A stretch of 64,000 bases of DNA from positions 48,694 through 112,693 of the forward strand of contig NZ_JAQYWQ010000009.1 in the NCBI RefSeq assembly GCF_029379315.1, in the 5' to 3' direction. A model generated the notes under the pieces. The model was given only the letters and a program-made list of their open reading frames with translations, ran no database searches and was not told where the DNA came from. Position 1 is the first letter of the stretch. Every line of letters starts with the position of its first letter. The position numbers and the translations under genes were made by a program. Source of the DNA: Nostoc sp. S13 (lineage in GTDB: Bacteria; Cyanobacteriota; Cyanobacteriia; Cyanobacteriales; Nostocaceae). Of the stretch, positions 1 through 8,530 are shown piece after piece.

Positions 1-19
1 TTCTCCTGTTTTCTTCTCA

Positions 20-3000
20 TTAATCCCCGCTTTTATCTTCTTCTTTACTCCAAACATATTTACGGCAGACTTCGCAAGCGGCTTTTGCTTCCTCGGTTTG
101 CGGATTGGTGAAGATGGGATGGTAACGCAACCTGTCGCAACAGACTTGCAACCATCTACGCCAGCCACCACGCCATAACCGCACCGTGCCGTCTTCACCG
201 CCACTAACAATCGTCTGCCCATCGGCGCTGATAGCGACAGAATAGACATAACCCTCATGACCACGCAATGGTTCAGCTAAAGGAAGACCTTGGTGATTCC
301 ACAACCGCACCGTGCCGTCACCACTCCCACTGACAATCGTTTGCCCATCAGCACTTATGGCAACAGAATTGACATCACCCTTATGACCACGCAATGGTTC
401 AGCCAAGGGAAGACCTTGGCGATTCCACAACCGCACCGTACCGTCTTTACCGCCACTAACAATCGTCTGCCCATCGGCGCTAATGGCGACAGAATAGACA
501 TAACTTTCATGACCACGCAATGGTTCAGCTAAGGTCAGACCTTGCAGGTTCCACAAGCGTACCGTGCCGTCTCCACCGCCACTGACAATCGTCTGTCCAT
601 CGGCGCTGATAGCGACACACCTAACATAATTCTCATGACCATGCAATGGTTCAGCTAAGGTCAGACCTTGCAGGTTCCACAAGCGTACCGTGCCGTCTCC
701 ACCGCCACTGACAATCGTCTGTCCATCGGCGCTGATAGCGACACACCTAACATAATTCTCATGACCATGCAATGGTTCAGCTAAGGTCAGACCTTGCAGG
801 TTCCACAAGCGTACCGTGCCGTCTTTACCACCACTAACAATCGCTTGCCCATCGGTGCTGATGGCGACAGAATTGACCCAACCCTCATGACCAAACAATG
901 GTTCAGTTAAGGGAAAACCTTGGTAGCTCCACAATCGCACCGTGCCGTTATTAGCGCCACTGACAATCGTCTGCCCATCAGCGCTGATAGCGACACACCT
1001 AACATAACCCTTATGACCACGCAATAGTTTAGCTAAGGGAAAACCTTGGCGGTTCCACAACCTTGTTGTGCGGTCATTACCGCTACTGACAATCATCTGC
1101 CCATCGGCGCTGATGGCGACAGACAAGACATTACCTTTATGACCACGCAATAGTTCAGCTAAGGGAAAACCTTGGCGGTTCCACAACTGCACCGTGCCGT
1201 CATTACCACTACTGACAATCGCCTGCCCATCGGCGCTGATGGCGACAGAAGAGACATAATCCTCATGACCACGCAATAGTTCAGCTAAGGGAAAACCTTG
1301 GCGGTTCCACAACCTTACTGTGCGGTCATTACCGCCACTGACAATCGCCTGCCCATCGGCGCTGATGGCGACAGAAGAGACATAATCCTCATGACCACGC
1401 AATAGTTCAGCTAAGGGAAAACCTTGGCGGTTCCACAACCTTACTGTGCGGTCATTACCGCCACTGACAATCGTCTGCCCATCGGCGTTGATGGCGACAG
1501 AATAGACCCAACCCTCATGACCACGCAATGGTTCAGCTAAGGAAAAACCTTGGTGATTCCACAACCGCACCGTGCCGTCATCACTACCACTGACAATCGT
1601 CTGCCCATCAGCACTTATGGCAACAGAATTGACATCACCCTTATGAGCACGCAATGGTTCAGCCAAGGGAAGACCTTGGCGATTCCACAACCGCACCGTA
1701 CGGTCACGACCACCACTGATAATTGTCTGCCCATCGGCGCTGATGGCGACAGAAGAGACACTACTCTCATGACCACGGAAGGGTTGAGTCAGGGGATGAC
1801 CTTGCACGTTCCACAACCGCACTGTGCCGTCTCCACCGCCACTGATAATTGTCTGCCCATCAGTGCTGATGGCGACAGAAGAAACATTCCCCTGATGAAT
1901 ACGTAACCCTTCAGCGAAGGGAAGGCCTTGGAGTTTCCACAACCGTACCGTGCCGTCTTTACTGCCACTAACAATCGTCTGCCCATCGGCGCTAATGGCG
2001 ACAGAATTGACATAATCTTGATGACCACATAAAAGAATGGAGACTCTTACTTTATTCATCACACGATTCAAACTGTTCTGAACTGGTGCGAGAATCTGCT
2101 GAGGTAGTTTTTCCAAATTCTCACCCATAGCTTGAATTGCCAAAACTAGACTATCTAGGGGTTGGACTATTAATAAATTCTCTACCCTAGCGGCTTTCTC
2201 TCGCAATCGTGATTCAGTGAGTGCCTTTTCTAATGTAGCAATCTGGTGCTGTTCATAAGCATCACTACATTGATAAAAATTCTTGGCTTGAGGTGATGAG
2301 AAAAACTCTAGCTTTTCCCAATTTTCCCCCACCTCAGCCAATAATCCTCCCTGCATTAAGTATTTTTCATTCTCCCTTTTATTCACCCACTCGCGTAAAG
2401 CATCTTCTAACCTATCGCTCAACCGTCGCAAATCTCGGTCTTGTTGTCGCCATAGGGCAAATCGCTGCCAACCCTCAATTAAGGCTTCATGGGCTAAATC
2501 AATCCACGCTTTTCCTTGTTCATCTTTCCCAGCAACTAGCAAACGTCCTTTCACTAATCCTTCATCTAGCAATTCACTTAATGCTTGCTGCTGTTCTTGC
2601 TCATTACCAGCAATGTCTAACAGTTCAGCTTTTGGTTGGCGCTGTCGCGTATCCTTTTCTCCCTCTCCGGTTCGCACTAATCGCAGAAAAATTTGCTTAA
2701 TCCAGTCCTTCTCCTGTTCATTTCGTTCTTGAGTCGGGGAATCCTGCTGATAATCTTCATAAAGATAAACATTTTCTGCATGAAAATTTAGCGCCCCTGT
2801 CAATCCTTGGAAGTTTTCATACTGTTCTAGGGTGAGTTGATACTTTTGTTGGTCGCGTTTTTCCCAGAGTCTAGTTAAAGCAAACTCCATCAAGGGCAAG
2901 TATCCCGGTTCTTTACCAACATCTTCTAAAATTTTCAGGACTAGTCTTTCTTCAACACTATGACCTTGAAGTTTAGCAGGTTCGGTTATTGTCTCTTTTA

Positions 3001-4348
3001 AATCAACTCCAGTTATACGAGGTATCAAAACAAGCTGATTTTCAATCAATTTATTTAAAGACGGATAGTCTAAACATGGTTCGAGAAAATCCGATCGCAT
3101 GGTAATCACAACTGACAACCGCGAATCGGTCATCTCTACTACCTGAGTCAGCAATTCAATAAATCTCTGCTTTTCTTCAGCAACAGAGACAGTAAATAGT
3201 TCCTCAAACTGATCTACTACCAATAAAAATTTGTCTGCACCTGTGAGATGCTCCAAAATTACAGGTAAAGGATTCGGTTCCTGAGTAATCAACTCCCAAA
3301 GCAATCTTTCTTTTCTCGCCCCCGGGAAAAATGCTTTCAGAACTCCTCTCAATTCCTGCAAAAGCTGAAATCCTGGCTTGATTGGCGGTAAAATTTGCCA
3401 GACACTATCATCTAATTCTGGAATTAAACCCGCCTGAACTACAGAAGATTTACCACTCCCGGAAGCGCCAATAATGGAAACGAAGGGCTTTTGTGCCAGT
3501 TTCTCCAGAATCTTCCTCACAACCTGCTTGCGCCCAAAGAAAAATTGTTTTTGTTCCGCTTCAAAGGCTTTTAAACCTTGGTAAGGACATTCTTCCTTTA
3601 CCTCAAAGGTTTGAGCTTGTCTTTGATTGTTGTAGGTAATTAGAGTAATGGAACGCCCCCAACCCATGCGGATTGGTTCTTGACCACTGTTTTTAAGTTC
3701 TGTGGTAAGTATATCGAAGAGGCGATCGCCTGTCACCTGTCCGCGATCGTTAGTATTCTCTGGTGACAAACCAGCCAGCAAAGCTGTTGTAAAAATACTG
3801 TGTTGTTCGCTTTTTTTGGCATAGGCTTGTTGAAAACCTCTGCAAGCAGCAATAAAGTAGTAATCGCGCTGTGAAATAAAGGCGGTAAGAGTTTTTTCGA
3901 TGAGATTGCGTTCCAGAAAATCACCGCTATGACAGCAATCTAACAGCACTACTAGACTACTCAAGTCGGAGTCTCTAATTAAATTGTTCAGGCTGAGAAG
4001 ACTAATCCCGCCTGTTTGTTCAATAATTTGTTTACCTTGAGTGACAATTGTCAAGTCAGAAGTGGCTAGATATGCTTGTTGTGTTCCTAAGCTGTCAGAT
4101 ACGGTGATGCCATGCCCTGTAAAGTAAATTAGCGCTTCGTTTTTAACTGCTTGTTGTTGCAAAAGTGTTTTTAAAGCTTCAGCCAACTTAGTTGTACTAA
4201 CTTTCCCTTTAAGAACAGCGATATCCTCAAAATCACCATGCGCCTTTAGTACCTGTTCTACCGCTTCTGCATCCGTAGCTGGTTTTGTGAGGTTGGAAAG
4301 CTGATTTGTATAATCTGTAATGCCAACTACAAGCGCGTAACGAGCCAT
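20..4348 (-). CDS. Caspase-like peptidase - STAND NTPase - WD40 repeat protein
   Basis: A 1442-residue multidomain protein. Residues 1-240 are a caspase/C14-like peptidase with the catalytic dyad His79 (FTGHG) and Cys139 (LLDCCHSG). Residues about 253-700 are an nSTAND1-type NTPase: CPYQGL lead-in, FGR motif near 271, Walker A GASGSGKS at 294-301, Walker B LLVVDQFEEL near 375. Residues 772-1392 are 15 consecutive WD40 blades of exactly 42 residues. Caspase-STAND-WD40 proteins are typical of filamentous cyanobacteria and are inferred to be conflict or programmed-cell-death switches: the propeller senses, the STAND module oligomerises, the protease executes. The dyad and P-loop look intact. The divergent neighbour at 4416 carries a Trypco1-like domain found with such proteases. 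The ligand and substrate are unknown. Confidence 0.93.
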   Translation of the reverse strand: MARYALVVGITDYTNQLSNLTKPATDAEAVEQVLKAHGDFEDIAVLKGKVSTTKLAEALKTLLQQQAVKNEALIYFTGHGITVSDSLGTQQAYLATSDLTIVTQGKQIIEQTGGISLLSLNNLIRDSDLSSLVVLLDCCHSGDFLERNLIEKTLTAFISQRDYYFIAACRGFQQAYAKKSEQHSIFTTALLAGLSPENTNDRGQVTGDRLFDILTTELKNSGQEPIRMGWGRSITLITYNNQRQAQTFEVKEECPYQGLKAFEAEQKQFFFGRKQVVRKILEKLAQKPFVSIIGASGSGKSSVVQAGLIPELDDSVWQILPPIKPGFQLLQELRGVLKAFFPGARKERLLWELITQEPNPLPVILEHLTGADKFLLVVDQFEELFTVSVAEEKQRFIELLTQVVEMTDSRLSVVITMRSDFLEPCLDYPSLNKLIENQLVLIPRITGVDLKETITEPAKLQGHSVEERLVLKILEDVGKEPGYLPLMEFALTRLWEKRDQQKYQLTLEQYENFQGLTGALNFHAENVYLYEDYQQDSPTQERNEQEKDWIKQIFLRLVRTGEGEKDTRQRQPKAELLDIAGNEQEQQQALSELLDEGLVKGRLLVAGKDEQGKAWIDLAHEALIEGWQRFALWRQQDRDLRRLSDRLEDALREWVNKRENEKYLMQGGLLAEVGENWEKLEFFSSPQAKNFYQCSDAYEQHQIATLEKALTESRLREKAARVENLLIVQPLDSLVLAIQAMGENLEKLPQQILAPVQNSLNRVMNKVRVSILLCGHQDYVNSVAISADGQTIVSGSKDGTVRLWKLQGLPFAEGLRIHQGNVSSVAISTDGQTIISGGGDGTVRLWNVQGHPLTQPFRGHESSVSSVAISADGQTIISGGRDRTVRLWNRQGLPLAEPLRAHKGDVNSVAISADGQTIVSGSDDGTVRLWNHQGFSLAEPLRGHEGWVYSVAINADGQTIVSGGNDRTVRLWNRQGFPLAELLRGHEDYVSSVAISADGQAIVSGGNDRTVRLWNRQGFPLAELLRGHEDYVSSVAISADGQAIVSSGNDGTVQLWNRQGFPLAELLRGHKGNVLSVAISADGQMIVSSGNDRTTRLWNRQGFPLAKLLRGHKGYVRCVAISADGQTIVSGANNGTVRLWSYQGFPLTEPLFGHEGWVNSVAISTDGQAIVSGGKDGTVRLWNLQGLTLAEPLHGHENYVRCVAISADGQTIVSGGGDGTVRLWNLQGLTLAEPLHGHENYVRCVAISADGQTIVSGGGDGTVRLWNLQGLTLAEPLRGHESYVYSVAISADGQTIVSGGKDGTVRLWNRQGLPLAEPLRGHKGDVNSVAISADGQTIVSGSGDGTVRLWNHQGLPLAEPLRGHEGYVYSVAISADGQTIVSGGEDGTVRLWRGGWRRWLQVCCDRLRYHPIFTNPQTEEAKAACEVCRKYVWSKEEDKSGD
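173..2035 (-). repeat. 15 tandem 126-bp WD40-coding units
   Basis: Each unit is 126 bp (42 codons) with no length variation. Units at 540-665 and 666-791 are identical, and there is also about 130 bp of identity between the blocks beginning near 1212 and 1338. This points to recent unit duplication or gene conversion inside the coding sequence. Confidence 0.95.
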
Positions 4349-4415
4349 CTATACATATTTAAGTTGTCTGTTACAGAATAAGATAACGTAAATACACCTA
4401 AAATCTGAGGGCTTG

Positions 4416-4793
4416 ATGTCGAACATAGAACGTTTAGTCTTTGAAGAAGACGGGGAAATCTATACAATTCTGTTCGAGTCAAAGGAAACGCCAAATATAC
4501 CAGAAGTTGTCACACCGGAGGTTGATGAAGATAAAGAATCCTACGGCTGGCGGGAAGAGGCATTTGTCAAGATTGAGGAAGTTCACCATCAAATTCGAGC
4601 TTATACCAAATATGCCATTGGCGCTTTTAAAAATTTAGGTACTGCCGAAGTTGAAGAGATTACTTTAAAGTTTGGCTTGAAGATAGGCGGAAAAACTGGC
4701 ATCCCCTTTGTAACTGAAGGTTCGGCGGAGAGTAATTTTGAAATAGAGGTGAAGTGTAAGTTTCCTGAAAATAAGCAAAATTCCAGCACTTGA
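4416..4793 (+). CDS. Trypco1-like (CU044_2847 family) small protein
   Basis: A 125-residue soluble protein. The C-terminal half (EITLKFGLKIGGKTGIPFV, then a stretch ending in FEIEVKCKF) matches the trypsin-co-occurring domain 1 pattern, a small beta-rich domain encoded beside trypsin-like or caspase-like peptidases and STAND proteins in conflict systems. The ATG at 4416 follows GAGG by about five bases; a TTG lies one codon upstream and is less likely. It is divergent from the caspase-STAND-WD40 gene, sharing a 67-bp intergenic region, so the two are probably co-regulated. Role as adaptor or regulator of the protease is inference. Confidence 0.7.
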   Translation: MSNIERLVFEEDGEIYTILFESKETPNIPEVVTPEVDEDKESYGWREEAFVKIEEVHHQIRAYTKYAIGAFKNLGTAEVEEITLKFGLKIGGKTGIPFVTEGSAESNFEIEVKCKFPENKQNSST

Positions 4794-4842
4794 GGTTTTG
4801 TTTTAGCAGGGATGGGCTTTATACCTTTAACTCTGCTAAAAA

Positions 4843-5065
4843 TTATAGAAGCGATCGCTCCGACGCGCTACGCTTAAGCTCTCCACTCCCATCATTCACC
4901 TTTGGATCTCGGATGTTGCTGTTCAGAGCTTCAAGTTTCGTGTTCTCATCTCGAAATTCCATGTTCAGAGGGTGAAGCTTCGAGTTCAGAACTCGGAACG
5001 TCGAGCAATTTACTCCAACATCCGAGTTCTGAGCCTCAACATTGCACCTTAGAAGTGCAATCACC
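4843..5065. repeat. Degenerate palindrome-rich repeat DNA
   Basis: An intergenic stretch built from variants of CGAGTTC/GAACTCG. It contains a perfect 7-bp inverted repeat with one spacer base (4981-4995, CGAGTTCAGAACTCG) and a 7-bp stem with 7-base loop (5041-5061, ATTGCAC/GTGCAAT) just beyond the stop of the minus-strand gene ending at 5076. Open frames here have repeat-derived composition and are not called as genes. Confidence 0.55.
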
Positions 5066-5075
5066 GAGTTATTTT

Positions 5076-5549
5076 CTACAACGCTGCTGCTTGAGGCTTG
5101 ACTTTCCGAGATTTACGGGCGAACCTTTGCCCCATTTCCTCAACTACTGTCTCTAAACCCGCACCTTGTCCACTAGCTTTGGCATAAGTATACACCTGCA
5201 ACGCGGCTGCATAGGCTTCACTACCCACCGCCAAAAATGTATCATCCACCAATTCTTGGAATTGTGTCAGCGACAGCAATACTGGATACAACGCCTCAAA
5301 CAATTGTACATCCTTCCGCATTTCATCGAGGTCAAACGATCGCGGTAAAAACTCTGGGTTCTGTGTCGCCACTTCTAATGCTTTGCTGACAAAGGCGCGG
5401 CTTTTATCTCCCATTTTGGGTAAAGCTTTCCGTTCCTCGTTACTTAAATCAATCAAAAATGGTAGCTTTTCTTTAATTGTAGCGATCGCTTGTAACACAG
5501 CATCTCTCTCTGATTGCGCTAGTGTTGCACTAATTGGGGCTGTGGACAT
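5076..5549 (-). CDS. Conserved hypothetical protein, 157 aa
   Basis: A soluble, largely helical protein without signal peptide or membrane segment. The recognisable core runs KLPFLIDLSNEERKALPKMG (from about residue 29) to the basic end RFARKSRKVK. Similar proteins of this length occur in several bacterial groups, but I know of no function. A ribosome-binding site (GGAGA) precedes the ATG at a good distance. It stands alone between repeat DNA and a transposase relic, followed by a small hairpin at 5041-5061 that may terminate it. Confidence 0.7.
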   Translation of the reverse strand: MSTAPISATLAQSERDAVLQAIATIKEKLPFLIDLSNEERKALPKMGDKSRAFVSKALEVATQNPEFLPRSFDLDEMRKDVQLFEALYPVLLSLTQFQELVDDTFLAVGSEAYAAALQVYTYAKASGQGAGLETVVEEMGQRFARKSRKVKPQAAAL

Positions 5550-5689
5550 AGAAATTAGTCTCCGGTATGTTTCTTAAATTTAGAGTGCCCACATATACAA
5601 TTTAAATTTCTATGACACCAATAAAGATTACCAAGTAGGGGCACGGCAATGCCCATTGGTGTCAACTTAAGGTGAAAGCTTTTTAAAAC

Positions 5690-5819
5690 CTGGTTTCCAG
5701 CCAGAGGCTCTTAATGCACCTCATCGAGGCTCTGCCGCAAGTCTTAAGGCGGCAGCCCTCTCGGAATGCATTAAGAGTCGGAGACTGGGAACGAGACAAT
5801 CACTAAGATGTTCTTAGTG
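5690..5819. repeat. Nested inverted repeats
   Basis: Outer arms CTCTTAATGCA (5708-5718) and TGCATTAAGAG (5767-5777) enclose an inner stem CTGCCGC/GCGGCAG around 5731-5755, so the region can form a long cruciform. A separate perfect 8-bp hairpin, CACTAAGA-TGT-TCTTAGTG, lies at 5801-5819. This borders the IS4-type relic and may be part of a dead element end. Confidence 0.6.
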
Positions 5820-5826
5820 ATACATC

Positions 5827-6080
5827 ATGAGTACAAAACGCCCAGCCAGAATTGGAAACCCCGACCCGCGGCAGCAAAAACATGTACCAGCGCCGCCAAT
5901 TGAGTAAATCGAGACAGAGATATTTTCACTACTATCTCCCCTCAACTTTAAACCCCTGAGATTGTGTGAAAACAAACAACAGAAACTAGTTCCGAGATAG
6001 AATATTGACCTTGCCAATGATGATGTGAGCCGATCTTTTTGGCGATGGTAATAGGAGGCAGAAGCAATAGAATCCTCTGG
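5827..6080 (+). pseudogene. IS4-family transposase N-terminal relic
   Basis: Translation from the ATG at 5827 gives MSTKRPARIGNPDPRQQKH and later IFSLLSPLNFKPLRLCENKQ, then after a frame change RDRILTLPMMM. From memory this is the N-terminal pattern of cyanobacterial IS4-family transposases. It has an in-frame stop after 26 codons, at least one frameshift and no catalytic DDE region, so it is dead. The minus-strand open frame over it is a shadow. Confidence 0.55.
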
Positions 6081-6084
6081 AATA

Positions 6085-6741
6085 TCAGCACTGTTGAAAT
6101 AGCTCCTTAAAGCTTTTTAAGGCTGCTTCCGGTTTGGCAACAATTTCGACAATTTTATTGCGTGCATCTGGTTCAAACAACGCCTCAACAGCAACTTGGG
6201 CAACTTTTTGCCTGGGGATGCTACCGTCAAACAGTGTATCTGCACTCTGCATCACGATGGAGTCGGGGTTATCTTCATTCTTCAACCCACCAGGCCGCAC
6301 AATCGTATAGGTAAGACCACTTTTCTGGATGTACTCTTCAGCTTGCTTTTTCCACAGCAAAATCAGCCAAAACAAGTTCAGTGGATGGAATAACCGCGAA
6401 GTACATAAAGAAGAAACTAAGACAAAATGCTCAATTCCCTTTGCCTTAGCAGCATTTACTAAATTTGTAGTCCCTTCAAAATCCACTTTATAGGGGCCAG
6501 TGGGGTCAAAGCTAGGTTTTGCTCCAGTAGCAACCAACAAAACTGTGCTATCTCCCAACACAGCAGTCAGACTTTCTGGTTGTAACACGTCGCCTACTAC
6601 CAATTCTGCTTCAGGAGACAGAATACCTCTAGCTTTCTCTATATCCCGCACCAAGGCTCGGACGGGAATATTCCGCGCTATCAACTCTTGCACAATCCGG
6701 CGACCTGTTTCACCCGTTGCCCCTGCTACAAATGCTTTCAT
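6085..6741 (-). CDS. Atypical SDR family NAD(P)-binding protein
   Basis: A 218-residue Rossmann-fold protein. The N-terminal dinucleotide-binding motif GATGETG sits at residues 7-13 after a short beta strand, with an RALVRD second-strand motif near residue 28 and VLVSS near residue 106. It belongs to the atypical SDR (NmrA/Ycf39/Tic62-like) group common in cyanobacteria and plastids, whose members act as NAD(P)H-dependent reductases or as non-catalytic redox-sensing assembly factors. A YxxxK active-site motif is not evident, in keeping with the atypical class. It appears monocistronic. Substrate unknown. Confidence 0.8.
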   Translation of the reverse strand: MKAFVAGATGETGRRIVQELIARNIPVRALVRDIEKARGILSPEAELVVGDVLQPESLTAVLGDSTVLLVATGAKPSFDPTGPYKVDFEGTTNLVNAAKAKGIEHFVLVSSLCTSRLFHPLNLFWLILLWKKQAEEYIQKSGLTYTIVRPGGLKNEDNPDSIVMQSADTLFDGSIPRQKVAQVAVEALFEPDARNKIVEIVAKPEAALKSFKELFQQC

Positions 6742-6919
6742 GAGAAATGCTATCCTGGGAAACTATTGTGTGCTTGTTCAGTTCCTTATTTTAGTAATTC
6801 TATGGACTTGATGGTAGATTAATGAGGTTTCGGTGAAAATGGGATACTAGTACGAAATGACCCAAGCATCTGGGGAATTATTAATATAGACGAACGCCAA
6901 AGTATACAGTAACGTATTT

Positions 6920-7594
6920 ATGCTCTCAACAAACGGCGAATATAAATCCTGGCAAATAACAGAAGCAGTTTTACCTGTAGCGTCCAACCAAGAAGAAGGC
7001 GATGACGTATTAACACAAGCAAATGTACCGACACTCACAACATTTTCCGGTCGTTATCAAGATTTTATGGAAATGTCTGCTCCAATAGAGAAGGTTGCTG
7101 AGTATCTTAATGCTCACGCCTCATGGTTTTCTCATTGCGCTGAACCCATGAAAGTGCAATCACTTGGGGAAAATGGCTACGCTTTAGTAATTGGTCGTTT
7201 TGGTGCTTTTGGTTATGAAGTAGAACCGAAAATTGGTTTGGAATTGTTGCCCCCAGAGGAAGGTATCTACCGCATCCGTACAATCCCCATTCCTGATTAC
7301 CTTCCGCCTGGTTATGACGTAGATTATCGGGCATCTCTACAGTTAATAGAAACCGATGCTTCCACTAGTATTGGTGAGGTGACGAGAGTTGAATGGGAAT
7401 TGGATTTAATGGTTTATTTGCACTTTCCCAGGTTTATTCAGCGATTACCCCAGTCTATAATTCAATCTACAGGCGATCGCTTACTTAACCAAATTGTCCG
7501 CCAAGTCTCCCGCCGCTTAACTCGCAAAGTTCAGGAAGATTTTCATAAATCTTTAGAAATACCCTCTGGTGCTAATTCTCATAAAAAACGGTGA
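6920..7594 (+). CDS. DUF1997 family protein
   Basis: A 224-residue protein of the DUF1997 family, restricted to cyanobacteria and plants. The recognised core starts near FSGRYQDFMEMSAPIEKV (about residue 42) and includes GRFGAFGYEVEPKIGLEL and a long C-terminal stretch ending in a basic helix (VSRRLTRKVQEDFHK). No signal peptide or membrane segment. The first 40 residues are weakly constrained, so a later start is possible. The function of the family is unknown; the fold is probably a START-like lipid- or pigment-binding cavity (inference). Confidence 0.8.
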   Translation: MLSTNGEYKSWQITEAVLPVASNQEEGDDVLTQANVPTLTTFSGRYQDFMEMSAPIEKVAEYLNAHASWFSHCAEPMKVQSLGENGYALVIGRFGAFGYEVEPKIGLELLPPEEGIYRIRTIPIPDYLPPGYDVDYRASLQLIETDASTSIGEVTRVEWELDLMVYLHFPRFIQRLPQSIIQSTGDRLLNQIVRQVSRRLTRKVQEDFHKSLEIPSGANSHKKR

Positions 7595-7635
7595 GTCAAC
7601 AGTCATTTGTCAGTTGCTATTAGTTTATCAAACAG

Positions 7636-7793
7636 AATTCAGGAGTCAGGAGCCAGAATTCAGAATGAATTTTGTGCGACTGGTGGATGAATAAACCGCG
7701 TTTTTGCACCCCCACAAAACAAGAAAATTTGGTGGTCAACTTTCGTAGTGGCGGGTCTGAATCCCCCACTGATTGCATTCTGACTCCTGAATT
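7636..7793. repeat. Inverted-repeat-flanked cassette with structured-RNA copy
   Basis: Perfect 14-bp arms AATTCAGGAGTCAG (7636-7649) and CTGACTCCTGAATT (7780-7793) bracket a 97-bp block (7677-7773) that closely matches 63881-63973 near the right edge. Shared blocks: CGACTGGTGGATGAATAA, the GCGTTTTT and CACCCCCAC runs, AAATTTGGTGGTCAAC and GCGGGTCTGAATCCCC. See the structured RNA entry at 63680. No open frame is associated with it. Confidence 0.65.
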
Positions 7794-7839
7794 CTGACTT
7801 CTGAATTCTTCTTCAAGACAACTGACAAATGACTACTTA

Positions 7840-8310
7840 CTATGCTTTAGTGAGAAGTCTTTGAACAATTTGCACGCCGGTGACAGCCTGCCAAGCAAAA
7901 AGTCCCAAAAGCGTGAAATTTAACAGAATGTGAGTTGCACGCGCCCAATTTGCCCCTTTCTGCATATAAGGGGACAAAGCAGCAGAAAATGCTATTAGAC
8001 TTGTCATGCCCAGTCCTGCTAACAGGTGAGTCCCAACAAATAACTTACCATTATTGATGTAGGTGACAGCCATAGCTCCGATCGCACCTACCACCATCAA
8101 AGCTAGGAGTATAGACCCCATTTGGTAGTGTTTGAGGTTATATTTACCTTTAATCAGTTGTTTCTTTTCTTCCCCCTGAGCATTTCTGGTACGCTGTACT
8201 AGCAGTCCCAAATAGGCAGCATAAATTGAGAGTGCTAATAGCGCCCACATAAGCACCGGATGGATGAAGTTCAGCCAATATTTCACCGACGCAGAAAGTT
8301 CCAAACTCAT
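7840..8310 (-). CDS. DUF4079 membrane protein
   Basis: A 156-residue integral membrane protein with four hydrophobic helices (about residues 15-36, 66-85, 95-112 and 125-145). It matches the cyanobacterial/plastid DUF4079 pattern, with paired histidines in or near helices (HPVLMW near 17, KHYQMG near 60, GTHLLAGLG near 92, ATHILLN near 125), an arrangement like haem-binding cytochrome b561-type bundles. Haem binding and thylakoid location are inference. It is convergent with the DUF1997 gene and separated from it by the repeat cassette. Confidence 0.8.
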   Translation of the reverse strand: MSLELSASVKYWLNFIHPVLMWALLALSIYAAYLGLLVQRTRNAQGEEKKQLIKGKYNLKHYQMGSILLALMVVGAIGAMAVTYINNGKLFVGTHLLAGLGMTSLIAFSAALSPYMQKGANWARATHILLNFTLLGLFAWQAVTGVQIVQRLLTKA

Positions 8311-8530
8311 CGTGTTCTCCCTTAATTATTAAATCTTCATAAAAATTAGCATAACTCTATTTTCTGTGCTTAAAGTTGCACAAATTAAAAGAGAATAAGG
8401 AAGATTTTGCTTCCTGATCTCCCTCATCTTCCCCTGCTATTTTTCTTCACCCTCTTGCCAAAGTGGATAAACAATCTCAGACTGAATTTTGAGGGTAGAC
8501 GAACAAAACCCCCTGTGTGGGATCTCATCC

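Noticed and set aside
290..2028. Plus- and minus-strand open frames inside the WD40 repeats
   Set aside because: They are periodic (126-bp) shadows of the repeat array in other frames, e.g. repeated IPQPHR text.
173..2035. CRISPR array
   Set aside because: Regular 126-bp periodicity comes from WD40 codons; there are no unique spacers and the units are translated.
2293..2700. 135-codon plus-strand frame
   Set aside because: Antisense to the STAND region; no independent ribosome-binding site or recognised domain.
4843..5156. Two overlapping frames in palindromic DNA
   Set aside because: Low-complexity products from degenerate repeats; no homology or start signals.
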